Assembly (NCBI GenBank): GCA_965198485.1
Contig: CBDAPQ010000005.1
Location: 682,001-746,000, forward strand
DNA from: RH-AL1 sp965198485
GTDB taxonomy: Bacteria; Pseudomonadota; Alphaproteobacteria; Rhizobiales; Beijerinckiaceae
Reading direction: 5' to 3'
Length of the DNA stretch: 64,000 nucleotides
Within the stretch, counting starts at the first letter, position 1. Each line of letters opens with the position of its first letter. The position numbers and the translations under genes are program-made. Shown here one piece after another: positions 8,233 to 16,690 of the stretch. A model generated the notes under the pieces. It did not search any database and had not been told where the DNA came from. It saw only the letters and a program-made list of their open reading frames with translations.

Positions 8233-9495
8233 TCAGTTCCGCAGCCGGTCGATCATCGGCTGGGTGATGAGGCAGATGCCTTTGCTGGTGCGGCGGAACC
8301 GTGCGGCGTCGTGCTCCGGGTCCTCGCCGACGATCAGGCCTTCGGGGATGCGAACACCACGATCGACGATCACGTTCTTGAGACGCGCGCCGCGGCTGAC
8401 ATCGGCGTAGGGCAGCACGACCGCACCGTGAATGTTGCCGAACGAATGCACGTGCACGCCGGTGAACAGCAGCGAGCAGCTCATCTCCGAGCCGGACACG
8501 ATGCAGCCTCCCGATACCAGCGAGTTGGTGGCACGACCGCGGCGGCCGTCGACATCGTGGACGAACTTGGCCGGCGGCACGATCTCGCCATAGGTCCAAA
8601 TGGGCCAATCGCGATCGTACAGGTCGAGGCCGGGCACGATGTCGCAAAGATCGAGATTGGACTCCCAATAAGAGTCGAGGGTGCCGGCGTCGCGCCAATA
8701 AGGTTCCGCCTCGTCGGAGGAGCGGACGCAGGATCGGCTGAACGGGTGCGCGATCGCCTTGCCGTGCTTGACGATATAGGGAACGATGTCCTGCCCGAAA
8801 TCGTGCGCAGAGGTCGGATCGGCGGCGTCACGGCGAAGCTGTTCGAAGAGGAACTCGGCCTCGAAGACGTAGATGCCCATCGAGGCCAATGCGGCTTCGG
8901 GCTTGCCTGGCATCGACGGTGGGTCCGAGGGCTTTTCGAGAAAAGACACGATACGATCGTGTTCATCCACCGCCATCACGCCGAAGCCGGTGGCTTCCAT
9001 GCGTGGCACCTCAAGGCAGCCGACCGTCACGTCGGCACCTGTGTCGACGTGCTGCTGCAGCATCAGCTCGTAATCCTGCTTGTAGACATGGTCGCCCGCG
9101 AGCACGACGATGTAGCGTGGCCCATAATCGCGGATGATCGCGATGTTCTGGTACACGGCATCGGCGGTGCCGGCGTACCAGAGGTTTTCCGACACCTGCT
9201 GGCTGGCCGGCAGGATGTCAAAACTCTCGTTGCGCTCGGGTCGAAAGAAGCTCCAACCGCGTTGCAGGTGGCGGATCAGGGAATGCGCCTTGTACTGCGT
9301 GGCGACGCCAATCCGGCGGATACCGGAATTGAGCGCGTTCGACAGCGCGAAATCGATGATACGCGATTTACCGCCGAAGTAGACCGCAGGCTTGGCGCGA
9401 TGGTCGGTAAGCTCGAGGAGGCGGCTGCCGCGACCGCCAGCGAGGACGTAGGCCATGGCGTGCCGGGCCAGCGGTGCCTGTCTGCGGGCGTCCAT
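8233..9495 (-). CDS. glgC: Glucose-1-phosphate adenylyltransferase
   Basis: 420 aa. Makes ADP-glucose from ATP and glucose 1-phosphate, the committed step of bacterial glycogen synthesis. N-terminal nucleotidyltransferase: AYVLAGGRGSRLLELTDHRA with the substrate-site KPAVYFGGKSRIIDF, then GTADAVYQN, LAGDHVYK (catalytic Asp) and FLEKP. The C-terminal left-handed beta-helix carries SLVSGGCIVSGSE. Length and order are typical of the family. The ATG at 9495 has CAGGAGAG upstream. It stands alone; other glg genes are not in the window. The final residues (GICLITQPMIDRLRN) are intact. Confidence 0.95.
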   Translation of the reverse strand: MDARRQAPLARHAMAYVLAGGRGSRLLELTDHRAKPAVYFGGKSRIIDFALSNALNSGIRRIGVATQYKAHSLIRHLQRGWSFFRPERNESFDILPASQQVSENLWYAGTADAVYQNIAIIRDYGPRYIVVLAGDHVYKQDYELMLQQHVDTGADVTVGCLEVPRMEATGFGVMAVDEHDRIVSFLEKPSDPPSMPGKPEAALASMGIYVFEAEFLFEQLRRDAADPTSAHDFGQDIVPYIVKHGKAIAHPFSRSCVRSSDEAEPYWRDAGTLDSYWESNLDLCDIVPGLDLYDRDWPIWTYGEIVPPAKFVHDVDGRRGRATNSLVSGGCIVSGSEMSCSLLFTGVHVHSFGNIHGAVVLPYADVSRGARLKNVIVDRGVRIPEGLIVGEDPEHDAARFRRTSKGICLITQPMIDRLRN

Positions 9496-9608
9496 GGTCT
9501 CTCCTGGGAGCCTGTCACGCGCGTCTATAGACGCGCATGCCAGCGCTTGTCAGCCCGACTCTCCAGTGAAACCTTGCCATCAGGCACGAGCTTTGTAAGT
9601 CTCGCATC

Positions 9609-10607
9609 GTGATCGAAGTCAGTGCTTTCACCCGCCACGGCGGTGCCCTCGACACCGCCCGTCGCGCCTTCCCTCAGGCCCCGAAGCCGTGGCTCGACCT
9701 TTCGACTGGTATCAACCCGCAGCCCTATTCCGTAGGAGAGGTCACCGCGGCGGACTGGGCGCGACTGCCGGAAGACGACGCGCTAGCACGGCTCGAGCGG
9801 GCGGCGGTGGCGTCTTACGGCACGCCGCCGTGGATCGAAACGGTGGCGGCACCGGGAACGCAGGCTTTGATCCAGCGGCTGCCGGGGCTGCTCGGCGGCC
9901 CCGATGTTCGCCTGCTCGGTCGCACCTACGGCGAGTTCGCGCGCGTCTTTGCCGCAGCCGGTTCGAGACCGGTAACGGTCTCGTCGCCCGATCGCCTTGC
10001 CGGAGCCGACATCGCCATAATCGTGAATCCCAACAATCCCGACGGCCGGTGCATCGAGCCGGCCGACCTGCTGCCGCTCGCCACACGGGTCGGCACACTG
10101 GTTGTGGATGAGGCTTTCACAGACGCATTGCCGCTCTCAGCCAGCGTGGTGCCCCAGATGCCGGCGTCGCGCGTCGTGGTGCTGCGCTCTTTCGGGAAGA
10201 TCTATGGGCTCGCGGGCCTGCGCCTCGGCTTTGCCCTCGCGCCGGCCTCGCTGGCGGGGGCCTTGCGCCGCGCACTCGGACCCTGGCCGGTGAGCGGCCC
10301 GGCCATCACGATCGGCACGCGCGCGCTCGCCGACCGCGCCTGGCTTGCCACGACACGGGCGCGCCTGGAGGAGGATGGTGCGCGCCTCGGCTACCTGCTC
10401 CGCCAGGCCGGTGCCGAGCCGCTCGGCGCCACGCCGTTGTTTCGCCTCGTCTCGCATCCCGCCGCGTCGGCGCTGTTCGTCGCGCTGGCGCGGCAGGGCA
10501 TCCTCGTGCGCCCCTTCTCCGGCGAGCCGGGCTGGCTTCGCTTCGGCCTGCCCGGTGCCGAGACCGACTGGCGCCGCCTGGAGGACGCGCTCCGCGCCTT
10601 CGGGTGA
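9609..10607 (+). CDS. cobC: Threonine-phosphate decarboxylase (cobalamin synthesis)
   Basis: 332 aa PLP-dependent fold-type I enzyme. It converts L-threonine O-3-phosphate to (R)-1-amino-2-propanol phosphate for the lower-ligand linker of cobalamin; the name is CobC in alphaproteobacteria and CobD in Salmonella. N-terminal HGGALDTARRAFP and WLDLSTGINP are typical of this branch rather than HisC. IIVNPNNPDGR binds PLP, VVDEAFTD holds the Asp, and RSFGKIYGLAGLRLG contains the Schiff-base Lys. Its stop overlaps the next start (GTGA). No other cob genes are present, so the assignment against a general HisC-like aminotransferase is strong but not absolute. Confidence 0.86.
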   Translation: MIEVSAFTRHGGALDTARRAFPQAPKPWLDLSTGINPQPYSVGEVTAADWARLPEDDALARLERAAVASYGTPPWIETVAAPGTQALIQRLPGLLGGPDVRLLGRTYGEFARVFAAAGSRPVTVSSPDRLAGADIAIIVNPNNPDGRCIEPADLLPLATRVGTLVVDEAFTDALPLSASVVPQMPASRVVVLRSFGKIYGLAGLRLGFALAPASLAGALRRALGPWPVSGPAITIGTRALADRAWLATTRARLEEDGARLGYLLRQAGAEPLGATPLFRLVSHPAASALFVALARQGILVRPFSGEPGWLRFGLPGAETDWRRLEDALRAFG

Positions 10608-11182
10608 GCCTCGACCTCGCGGGCAAGATCGCCCGGCTCGGCGCGCCGCACATGCAGGCGCTGCAGCGCTATCGCGAGGAACTCGCCACGCTGCACGGGA
10701 GCGTCCCGCATTTCGATCCCGACGACGGCGGCGACGACGCCCGCGTCCTGCTTCTGCTGGAAACGCCGGGTCCACGTGGCGGCGCGGTCCGCTTCGTCTC
10801 GCGCGACAATCCGACCGGTACCGCTCGCAACCTCGCGCGCTTCTGCGAGGCCGCTGGGCTGGGGCGAGACGAGACGGTGCTATGGAACGTCGTGCCGTGG
10901 CTGATCCATGCGCCGGGCGCACGCAATCGCGCTCCGACGCCGGCCGAAACAGCGGCGGGCTTAGCGCTGGTTCCCAGCCTTGTGGCGCTGCTGCCACGTC
11001 TGCGCATCGTGGTGTTGTGCGGGCGCGCTGCCGGCTTGGCGGAGCCGGCTGTCGCGACATACGATCCCGCGTTGCACGTGCTGCGCATGCCGCATCCGAG
11101 CCCGGTCTACGTCTGCACGGATCGCAGGATCGCCCAGCACATCGTCGGGGTCCTGACCGAGGCGAAGCAGCTCGTCGCCTGA
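10604..11182 (+). CDS. Uracil-DNA glycosylase superfamily protein
   Basis: 192 aa, starting at a GTG that overlaps the cobC stop by four bases. Conserved points of the UDG fold: VLLLLETPGPRGG (motif 1 region), DNPTGTARNLARF, NVVPW, VVLCGRAA, and MPHPSPV with the catalytic-loop His. The E in LLETPGP replaces the usual water-activating residue region seen in families 4/5, so activity may be restricted or lost. Such stand-alone homologues are often annotated only as superfamily members. Translational coupling to cobC does not imply a shared pathway. Confidence 0.75.
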   Translation: MSLDLAGKIARLGAPHMQALQRYREELATLHGSVPHFDPDDGGDDARVLLLLETPGPRGGAVRFVSRDNPTGTARNLARFCEAAGLGRDETVLWNVVPWLIHAPGARNRAPTPAETAAGLALVPSLVALLPRLRIVVLCGRAAGLAEPAVATYDPALHVLRMPHPSPVYVCTDRRIAQHIVGVLTEAKQLVA

Positions 11183-11321
11183 CGCCCGCGCGACACGGTC
11201 CACGTCTATCCGTCCGGCACCGGCGCGCACGCTGCCGCACCGCTTGACCAAGCCGGGTCTCGAGCCTTCGATAGGAGCGCGCGTCGAAATTCGCGCGGTG
11301 CAGGGATCGAGGCTACGCGGG

Positions 11322-12068
11322 ATGGTCGACGAGGCGGCTCAGTCGATGATCGGTGCGGCGCCGCAGGACGATGCGGCGCACCTGCTCATCGTCGACGACG
11401 ACCGCCGCATCCGTGAATTGCTGCGGCGCTATCTTGTTGCCGAAGGCTACCGTGTGACCACGGCAAGCAGCGCCGCGGAGGCAACGACAGCGATGCGGAG
11501 CTTCAGCTTCGATCTTGTCGTGCTGGACGTGATGATGCCGGGTGAGGACGGCTTTTCCTTTGCCACACGCGTGCGCGCCGATAAAGGCGCGAGCGCCAAC
11601 GTGCCGATCCTGATGCTGACGGCCAAGACGGAGTTCGAGGAGCGCGTTCTCGGCTTCGAGATCGGTGTCGACGATTACCTCGGCAAGCCATTCGAGCCGC
11701 GCGAGCTGTCGTTGCGGATCGCCTCTATCCTGCGGCGCGCAAAGAGCCTCGTCGATCCCGGCGTGCAGCCGCCGGTGCACTTCGGCCCGTTCGTGTTCGA
11801 CAGCGAGCGCGGCGAGTTGAAGCGCGACGGCGAGCCGGTGCGCCTGACCGAGCGCGAGAGAGAAATGCTGCGTATCCTGGCGCGCAAGCCCGGCGAGACG
11901 GTGTCGCGCGAAGAACTCTCCGGACCCGGCGCGGCCGGCAATGCCAACGAGCGCACTATCGATGTCCAGGTCAACAGGTTGCGGCGGAAGGTCGAAGTCG
12001 ATCCCACCAATCCGCTTTTCCTGCAGACGGTGCGTGGTTTGGGCTACCGTTTGCTGATCGATCGGTAA
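11322..12068 (+). CDS. OmpR-family response regulator
   Basis: About 248 aa from the ATG at 11322; a start at 11244 or 11346 is also possible. Receiver: LLIVDDDRRIRELLRRYL with acidic pocket DDD, phospho-acceptor Asp in VVLDVMMPGEDG, Thr in LMLTAK and Lys in LGKPFEP. Winged-helix output domain: VRLTEREREMLRILARKPGE, then ERTIDVQVNRLRRKVEVDP and TVRGLGYRL. No histidine kinase is adjacent: the next gene is convergent and unrelated, so it is an orphan here. Similar regulators in alphaproteobacteria are usually paired with a kinase downstream, which may have been lost. Confidence 0.92.
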   Translation: MVDEAAQSMIGAAPQDDAAHLLIVDDDRRIRELLRRYLVAEGYRVTTASSAAEATTAMRSFSFDLVVLDVMMPGEDGFSFATRVRADKGASANVPILMLTAKTEFEERVLGFEIGVDDYLGKPFEPRELSLRIASILRRAKSLVDPGVQPPVHFGPFVFDSERGELKRDGEPVRLTEREREMLRILARKPGETVSREELSGPGAAGNANERTIDVQVNRLRRKVEVDPTNPLFLQTVRGLGYRLLIDR

Positions 12069-12074
12069 ACCAAC

Positions 12075-13991
12075 TCAAAACTTGCTCACATCGAGACTTC
12101 CGTGTGCGGCCGTGCCGAACAAAGCGGGATGGCGCAGGGCGATCGTCGCCATGAGCGCATCGACGCCGGGCGCGGTGAGGTGGTGGTAGTCGAACTGCAT
12201 CGGCACACCGGGCGCGGCGAAGAGGCGGCATAAACCGTTTGGGCACATCGCGTCCCACGTGGAAATGTAGGTTGCCGGCGGCGCGACCATGGCGCGTAGG
12301 CGCGCGTCGAGACCTGCCGTCTGGGGCAGACGGTGGCGCTCGATCTCGCCGAGATCGTCGTGCAACACCGCCCTGGCGAGCAGCATCGCCATCGGCATGT
12401 CGTAGCGCGGCAGCGGGCCGAAAACGATCGCGCGCTGTCCTTCGCGGTCGAGCGCCTCAAGCGTGCGGCGCAGCGGTTCGAGGTCGGCATCGCTCCAGAG
12501 CGCGGACAGGATCACTGCGTCAAGCCGACGCTTGGGGATGAAGTGGTCGAACATCTCGCGCATCATTGTCGTGCAGCGACGTTCGCCGCCAGCGTCAAGC
12601 ACCGGTGCGCAACCCGAGGCCGTTGCCTGAAGGAAGTTCACGCCGGGCCAGGTCGTGCGTAGCCCCGACCAGAGGTGCGCCGCGTGACTGTCGCCCATGA
12701 GCAGCACGTTGGGTTTGGCCGAGGAGAGCGCCAAGCAGGTGTCGCGATCAAAGCCATCAGCCTTATCCTGCGAGGTAATGAAACAGCGACCCTCGCGGAA
12801 CGGCTTGCGACTGCCGTAATCGGCATAGGCGGCAAGCGCATCGACCTCAGGCCGGAACCGTCCTGGCAACCCGCCGAGCGCCAGCGTCAGCACGCAGCAC
12901 GTGGCGAGCACCGCGGCAGCGCCCGGCAGCAGCACCGGGGCGCGCCAGCGCCAGACCGAACCCGGCTGCCGGAAGGGTTGCTCGACGAAGCGGTACGATG
13001 CGACCGACAGCGCCACCAGAAGTGCACTTTCACCGAGGCGCCATGGCAGCGTCGTCGGCAGAAAGGCGTAGCGGGCCAGCACCAGGATCGGCCAATGATA
13101 GAGATAGAGCGAGTAGGAGATGCGCCCGATGGCGACCGAAAAGCGCATCGAGAGCAGCGTTGCAGCGGCGGTGCGCCTCGTGCCACAATGGATCAACGCC
13201 GCCGTAGCAAGGCAGGGGACGAGCGTCGGCCAGCCCGGATGCGGTAGAGCGCCATCGAAGGCGAAGAAGCTGAAGAGCAGGCTTACGAGAGCCAACCCGG
13301 AGACACTCTCCGCCGCCCACCGGCCTCGCAATCGCGGCAGCCACTCCTCGGCGACGACGGCACCCAGCAGGAACTCGAAGATCCGCGCGGGCATAAGATA
13401 GAATGCAGCGGCAGGCGTCATGCGTTGCAGCACGAGCGTGAACAGAAACGCGATCATGAAGGAGGCCAGCATCGCCCCGGCGCGGCCACGTGGCGTCAGC
13501 GGCCGCAGCACCAAAGCGAGCAGCGGGGCCGCTAGGTAGAAGTGTTCCTCGACTCCGAGGCTCCAAGTGTGAAGCAGTGGCTTGGTGGCCGCGTTGGCGT
13601 CGAAGTAGCCGACCTGCGACAGGAAGAAGAGGTTGGGCACGCTGGCGAGCACGCTCAGGAGGCTGCGAGCCAACGTCTCGAGATCGCTCGGCAGCAGGAC
13701 GAAGACGGAGGCGACGCCAGTCAACAGGGAGGCGAGGCAGAGCGCCGGGAGCGTGCGGCGCAAGCGGCGACCGTAGAAGCTGAGGATCGAGAGCCGCCGC
13801 GCCGCTAGCCGCGCAATGAGATCGCGGTGGATCAGGTAGCCAGAGATGACTAAAAAGACGTCGACGCCGAGAAATCCGCCGGAGGAGCCTTTTGCCCCCA
13901 CGTGGCAGAGGATCACGGCGGCGACGGCAAGCGCCCTCAGACCGTCGATGTCCGGGCGGTAGCTCGAAACTCCAGGACTGTCCTGCTTCAT
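12075..13991 (-). CDS. OafA/YrhL-type acyltransferase with C-terminal SGNH domain
   Basis: 638 aa. The N-terminal acyltransferase-3 membrane domain begins YRPDIDGLRALAVAAVILCH with the conserved H, then about ten hydrophobic segments; the R-RR region GRRLRRTLPAL is present. The C-terminal SGNH domain starts near residue 405 with VLLMGDSHAAHLWSGL (GDSH block) and ends MCPNGLC and FDYHHLTAPG (D-x-x-H). Proteins of this layout O-acetylate cell-surface polysaccharides or lipopolysaccharide. It lies 9 bp downstream of the P450 gene on the same strand, so they may share a transcript, though no common pathway is evident. Confidence 0.9.
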   Translation of the reverse strand: MKQDSPGVSSYRPDIDGLRALAVAAVILCHVGAKGSSGGFLGVDVFLVISGYLIHRDLIARLAARRLSILSFYGRRLRRTLPALCLASLLTGVASVFVLLPSDLETLARSLLSVLASVPNLFFLSQVGYFDANAATKPLLHTWSLGVEEHFYLAAPLLALVLRPLTPRGRAGAMLASFMIAFLFTLVLQRMTPAAAFYLMPARIFEFLLGAVVAEEWLPRLRGRWAAESVSGLALVSLLFSFFAFDGALPHPGWPTLVPCLATAALIHCGTRRTAAATLLSMRFSVAIGRISYSLYLYHWPILVLARYAFLPTTLPWRLGESALLVALSVASYRFVEQPFRQPGSVWRWRAPVLLPGAAAVLATCCVLTLALGGLPGRFRPEVDALAAYADYGSRKPFREGRCFITSQDKADGFDRDTCLALSSAKPNVLLMGDSHAAHLWSGLRTTWPGVNFLQATASGCAPVLDAGGERRCTTMMREMFDHFIPKRRLDAVILSALWSDADLEPLRRTLEALDREGQRAIVFGPLPRYDMPMAMLLARAVLHDDLGEIERHRLPQTAGLDARLRAMVAPPATYISTWDAMCPNGLCRLFAAPGVPMQFDYHHLTAPGVDALMATIALRHPALFGTAAHGSLDVSKF

Positions 13992-14000
13992 CCTGTCCGG

Positions 14001-15239
14001 CTAGACAGCCGCGCCGGTGCTGGGAGAACCGAGAACGAGCGGCAACGCGACGAGGCCACGCAAGCCGCTGGCCTGGCGCCAGCGCAGGGTCTCGCGCGGC
14101 ATGGCCAGGCGGAGATCGGGAAAGCGGCGCAACAGAGCGCCCAGGGCAAGCCCGGTTTCCATCCGCCCCAGCGCCGAACCTAAGCAATAGTGCAGGCCGG
14201 CGCCGAAGGCGAGGTGTCGGCTCGTGTCGCGACCGATGTCGAGCCTGTCGGGGTCGGCGAAGACGGCTTCGTCGCGGTTGGCCGAGGCGCACAAAGCCAT
14301 CACCATCTCGCCACGAGCGATCGGAATGCCCGCCACCTCTAGATCTTCCCGGGCGAAGCGCATGGTGCCGTACTCGACAGGGTTGGTGAAGCGCAGCATC
14401 TCCTCCACCGCATGCTCCATTAAGCCGGCATTGGCGCGCAATCGGGCCATCTCTTCGGGATGGTCGAGCAGGGCGACGAGGCCATTGCCGATGAGGTTCA
14501 CGCTGGTCTCATGGCCGGCGAACAGCAGCAGGAAGATCATGCCGGTGAGCTCGTCGTGGCTCAGGTGGTCGCCGTTCTCGTCGGCCTGGATCAGGCGCGA
14601 GATCAGCTTGCCATCGGGCTCGCGCCGCCGCAGTGCGATAAGCCTATCGAAGAACCGCGAGAGCAGGGGTAGGCCGGGCCCCCATCGCAAGGCACGGCGC
14701 ACAGGCTTGTCGCTGACTTCCATGAGTTGGACAATGCGATGATGGAAGTCCATCCGCCATTGCTCGGGAATGCCGAGCATTTCTGAGATGACCAGCAACG
14801 GCAGGGGAACGGCGAAATCCTGCATCAGGTCGACAGCGCCGCCGCGCCGCCCGAGATTGTCGAGCAATTCGCTCACGAGACGCGCGATCCAAGGCTCCAT
14901 CTCGTTGATCGTGCGCGGGGTGAAAGCCTTGGCAACGAGGCGGCGTAGGCGTCCATGGGCGGGGTTGTCGACCGAGATCATCGCCTCGCCCATCTGCCGG
15001 ATCAGCTTGGGCGCGAAGCGGCCGCCGAAGCCAAAGAGTGGAGGTGTCTTGGAATATCGTGGATCGGCGGAGAACCGCGGATCCTTGAGGACGCGCATCA
15101 CATCGTCGTAGCGCGTGACCACCCAACCGGTACCCCGAGTCGGAATGCGCGCGCGGATCACCGGAGCCTCTCGGCGAAGCCGTGCGTAATACGCGAAACA
15201 ATCTCCCTGGCCGGCCGGATTCCAAGCAATTGCCCTCAC
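14001..15239 (-). CDS. Bacterial class I cytochrome P450
   Basis: 412 aa from the GTG at 15239, chosen because GGAAGGA sits upstream and the length fits soluble bacterial P450s; the frame stays open further up, but that part is not conserved. I-helix oxygen-activation motif LLFAGHETSVNLIGNG, K-helix EEMLRFTNPVEYGTMRFA, and the haem loop FGAGLHYCLGSALGRMET with the Cys ligand. No membrane anchor. No ferredoxin or reductase is adjacent, so electrons must come from elsewhere. The substrate is unknown. It diverges from murI. Confidence 0.93.
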   Translation of the reverse strand: MRAIAWNPAGQGDCFAYYARLRREAPVIRARIPTRGTGWVVTRYDDVMRVLKDPRFSADPRYSKTPPLFGFGGRFAPKLIRQMGEAMISVDNPAHGRLRRLVAKAFTPRTINEMEPWIARLVSELLDNLGRRGGAVDLMQDFAVPLPLLVISEMLGIPEQWRMDFHHRIVQLMEVSDKPVRRALRWGPGLPLLSRFFDRLIALRRREPDGKLISRLIQADENGDHLSHDELTGMIFLLLFAGHETSVNLIGNGLVALLDHPEEMARLRANAGLMEHAVEEMLRFTNPVEYGTMRFAREDLEVAGIPIARGEMVMALCASANRDEAVFADPDRLDIGRDTSRHLAFGAGLHYCLGSALGRMETGLALGALLRRFPDLRLAMPRETLRWRQASGLRGLVALPLVLGSPSTGAAV

Positions 15240-15459
15240 AGCTTTCCTTCCGGCGTCCAAGGCGTTCCCCCCTGTTGCGTCGCAACCGACGGTGCCGAAA
15301 ACATGGCGGCTGATGATTACGCTCTCGTGCCACGCGAGGTGCAAAGAAGGCACGTTAACAGGATCGTGCTTCACTTCCCCGGCAATGGTGATCGATCTCG
15401 CGCCGCGCAGCGGTTATGACGCGCCTCCTGTCCTCGCGGACGCCCGCTTTTACGTCGGC

Positions 15460-16269
15460 ATGTTGCGCGCGCCCAAGATCCTTGTCTTCGATTCCGGTCT
15501 GGGCGGCCTCACCGTTCACGCGGAAGTGGCGGCGCTGCGGCCGGACGCCGACTTCCTCTATGTCGCCGACGACGCCAGCTTTCCCCTCGGCGCATGGCCG
15601 GAGCCCGAACTCGTCGTTCGCGTGGTCGCCGTTGTCGGCCGCTATATCGCGGCGTTCGCCCCCGATCTCGTGGTGATCGCCTGCAACACCGCCTCGACCC
15701 TTGTGCTGCCGAATCTGCGCGGCGCCTTCCCTGACATCGCCTTCGTCGGCACCGTGCCGGCGATCAAGCCCGCCGCCAGGCTGTCGCGCTCGAAGATGAT
15801 CTCCGTGCTAGCGACGCCGGGCACGGTCGCGCGCGACTACACCCGTGCCTTGATCGAGAGCTTCGCCGCCGATTGCAGGGTAACGCTCGTCGGCTCGAGT
15901 GCCCTTGCCGGGCTCGCCGAGACGGCAATGGCCGGCGAGACGGTTGGCGATTGCGCGGTGGCCGCCGAGATCTCGCCCTGCTTCGTCGCCGACGGCGCCG
16001 CGCGCACCGACTGCGTGGTGCTGGCCTGCACGCATTATCCGTTGCTGTTGGACCGGCTCGAACGGCTTGCGCCGTGGCCGGTCAACTACATCGATCCCGC
16101 GGCAGCGATCGCGCGCCGCGTTGATTCGGTGCTCGGCGCACGTGGTTTTCCCCGCGGCGGCGAGACCGGCAGCTCCGGAAGCGCGATCATGACCAGCGGG
16201 CGTGTGTCAACCCCGGCGCTCGACGCGACCCTGGCGCGTTTCGGGCTGTCGGCGTCTTCGCCGGCCTGA
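15460..16269 (+). CDS. murI: Glutamate racemase
   Basis: About 269 aa. Supplies D-glutamate for peptidoglycan. KILVFDSGLGGLTVHAEVA is the N-terminal signature; the two catalytic cysteines are in VVIACNTASTLVLP and VVLACTHYPLLL. Start at the ATG at 15460 (MLRAPKIL), since upstream codons are not conserved; an ATG at 15385 is an alternative. It is divergent from the P450 gene, with about 220 bp between the chosen starts. As an essential housekeeping gene it argues that this end of the window is chromosomal. Confidence 0.93.
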   Translation: MLRAPKILVFDSGLGGLTVHAEVAALRPDADFLYVADDASFPLGAWPEPELVVRVVAVVGRYIAAFAPDLVVIACNTASTLVLPNLRGAFPDIAFVGTVPAIKPAARLSRSKMISVLATPGTVARDYTRALIESFAADCRVTLVGSSALAGLAETAMAGETVGDCAVAAEISPCFVADGAARTDCVVLACTHYPLLLDRLERLAPWPVNYIDPAAAIARRVDSVLGARGFPRGGETGSSGSAIMTSGRVSTPALDATLARFGLSASSPA

Positions 16270-16499
16270 GCGGCCTGCTGATCCATTGCCCGCCGAGCTC
16301 TCAAACGTCCTCGAAAATCGTCCGTGTGATCGCCACCTCGGCTTCATCGCCGGCGCGCTATGCGTCCCTAATTTCAGCCTGGCCACCAAACGGGGACTAC
16401 CCGGCGCCCCGCGAGAAGAACATCACTTCGGCCAATGGCACGCCGGCTTATCTGCCCGGAGGTTGTGCTTGGACCTACGGCCCCCTGCATCGCACAAAG

Positions 16500-16545
16500 T
16501 GGTACCACCACCCCGGCTCGAACGGGGGACCTCTTGATCCACAAT
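16500..16545 (-). other. tRNA 3'-half-like sequence, putative integrase attachment core
   Basis: Read on the minus strand this gives anticodon loop TTGTGGA, half stem TCAAG, variable loop, T-arm with CCCCG/CGGGG stem and loop TTCGAGC, then TGGTGGT, A and encoded CCA. The 5' half of a tRNA (acceptor TGG-complement, D-arm, matching CTTGA stem strand) is not found next to it. This is what an attL/attR site left by a tRNA-targeting integrase looks like, and a tyrosine integrase gene begins 150 bp away. The loop would read anticodon GTG (His), but the discriminator base is A where bacterial His tRNAs normally have C, so the tRNA identity is unsure. Confidence 0.55.
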
Positions 16546-16690
16546 TATAGGAGCTGAGTATCCTCCAAAGTCCTTCCTTATCCCGGTAGGTCTCTAAGCC
16601 CCTGTGATGGAAAAGGAATGGCATCCTTGTGGGTCCCGAGCTATCCTCGGCTATCCCGTTCTTCTGGCCACCATCTGGTCACCCGCACAC

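Noticed and set aside
8209..9612. 467-codon plus-strand frame
   Set aside because: Complement of glgC, whose minus-strand product has all catalytic motifs.
10137..11240. 367-codon minus-strand Arg-rich frame
   Set aside because: Typical high-GC shadow of cobC and the UDG-like gene.
13030..14292. 420-codon minus-strand Arg-rich frame
   Set aside because: Shadow frame of the acyltransferase and P450 genes, no conserved domain.
16500..16580. A complete tRNA-His gene
   Set aside because: The 5' acceptor strand, D-arm and the CTTGA side of the anticodon stem are absent, and the discriminator base is wrong for bacterial His tRNA.
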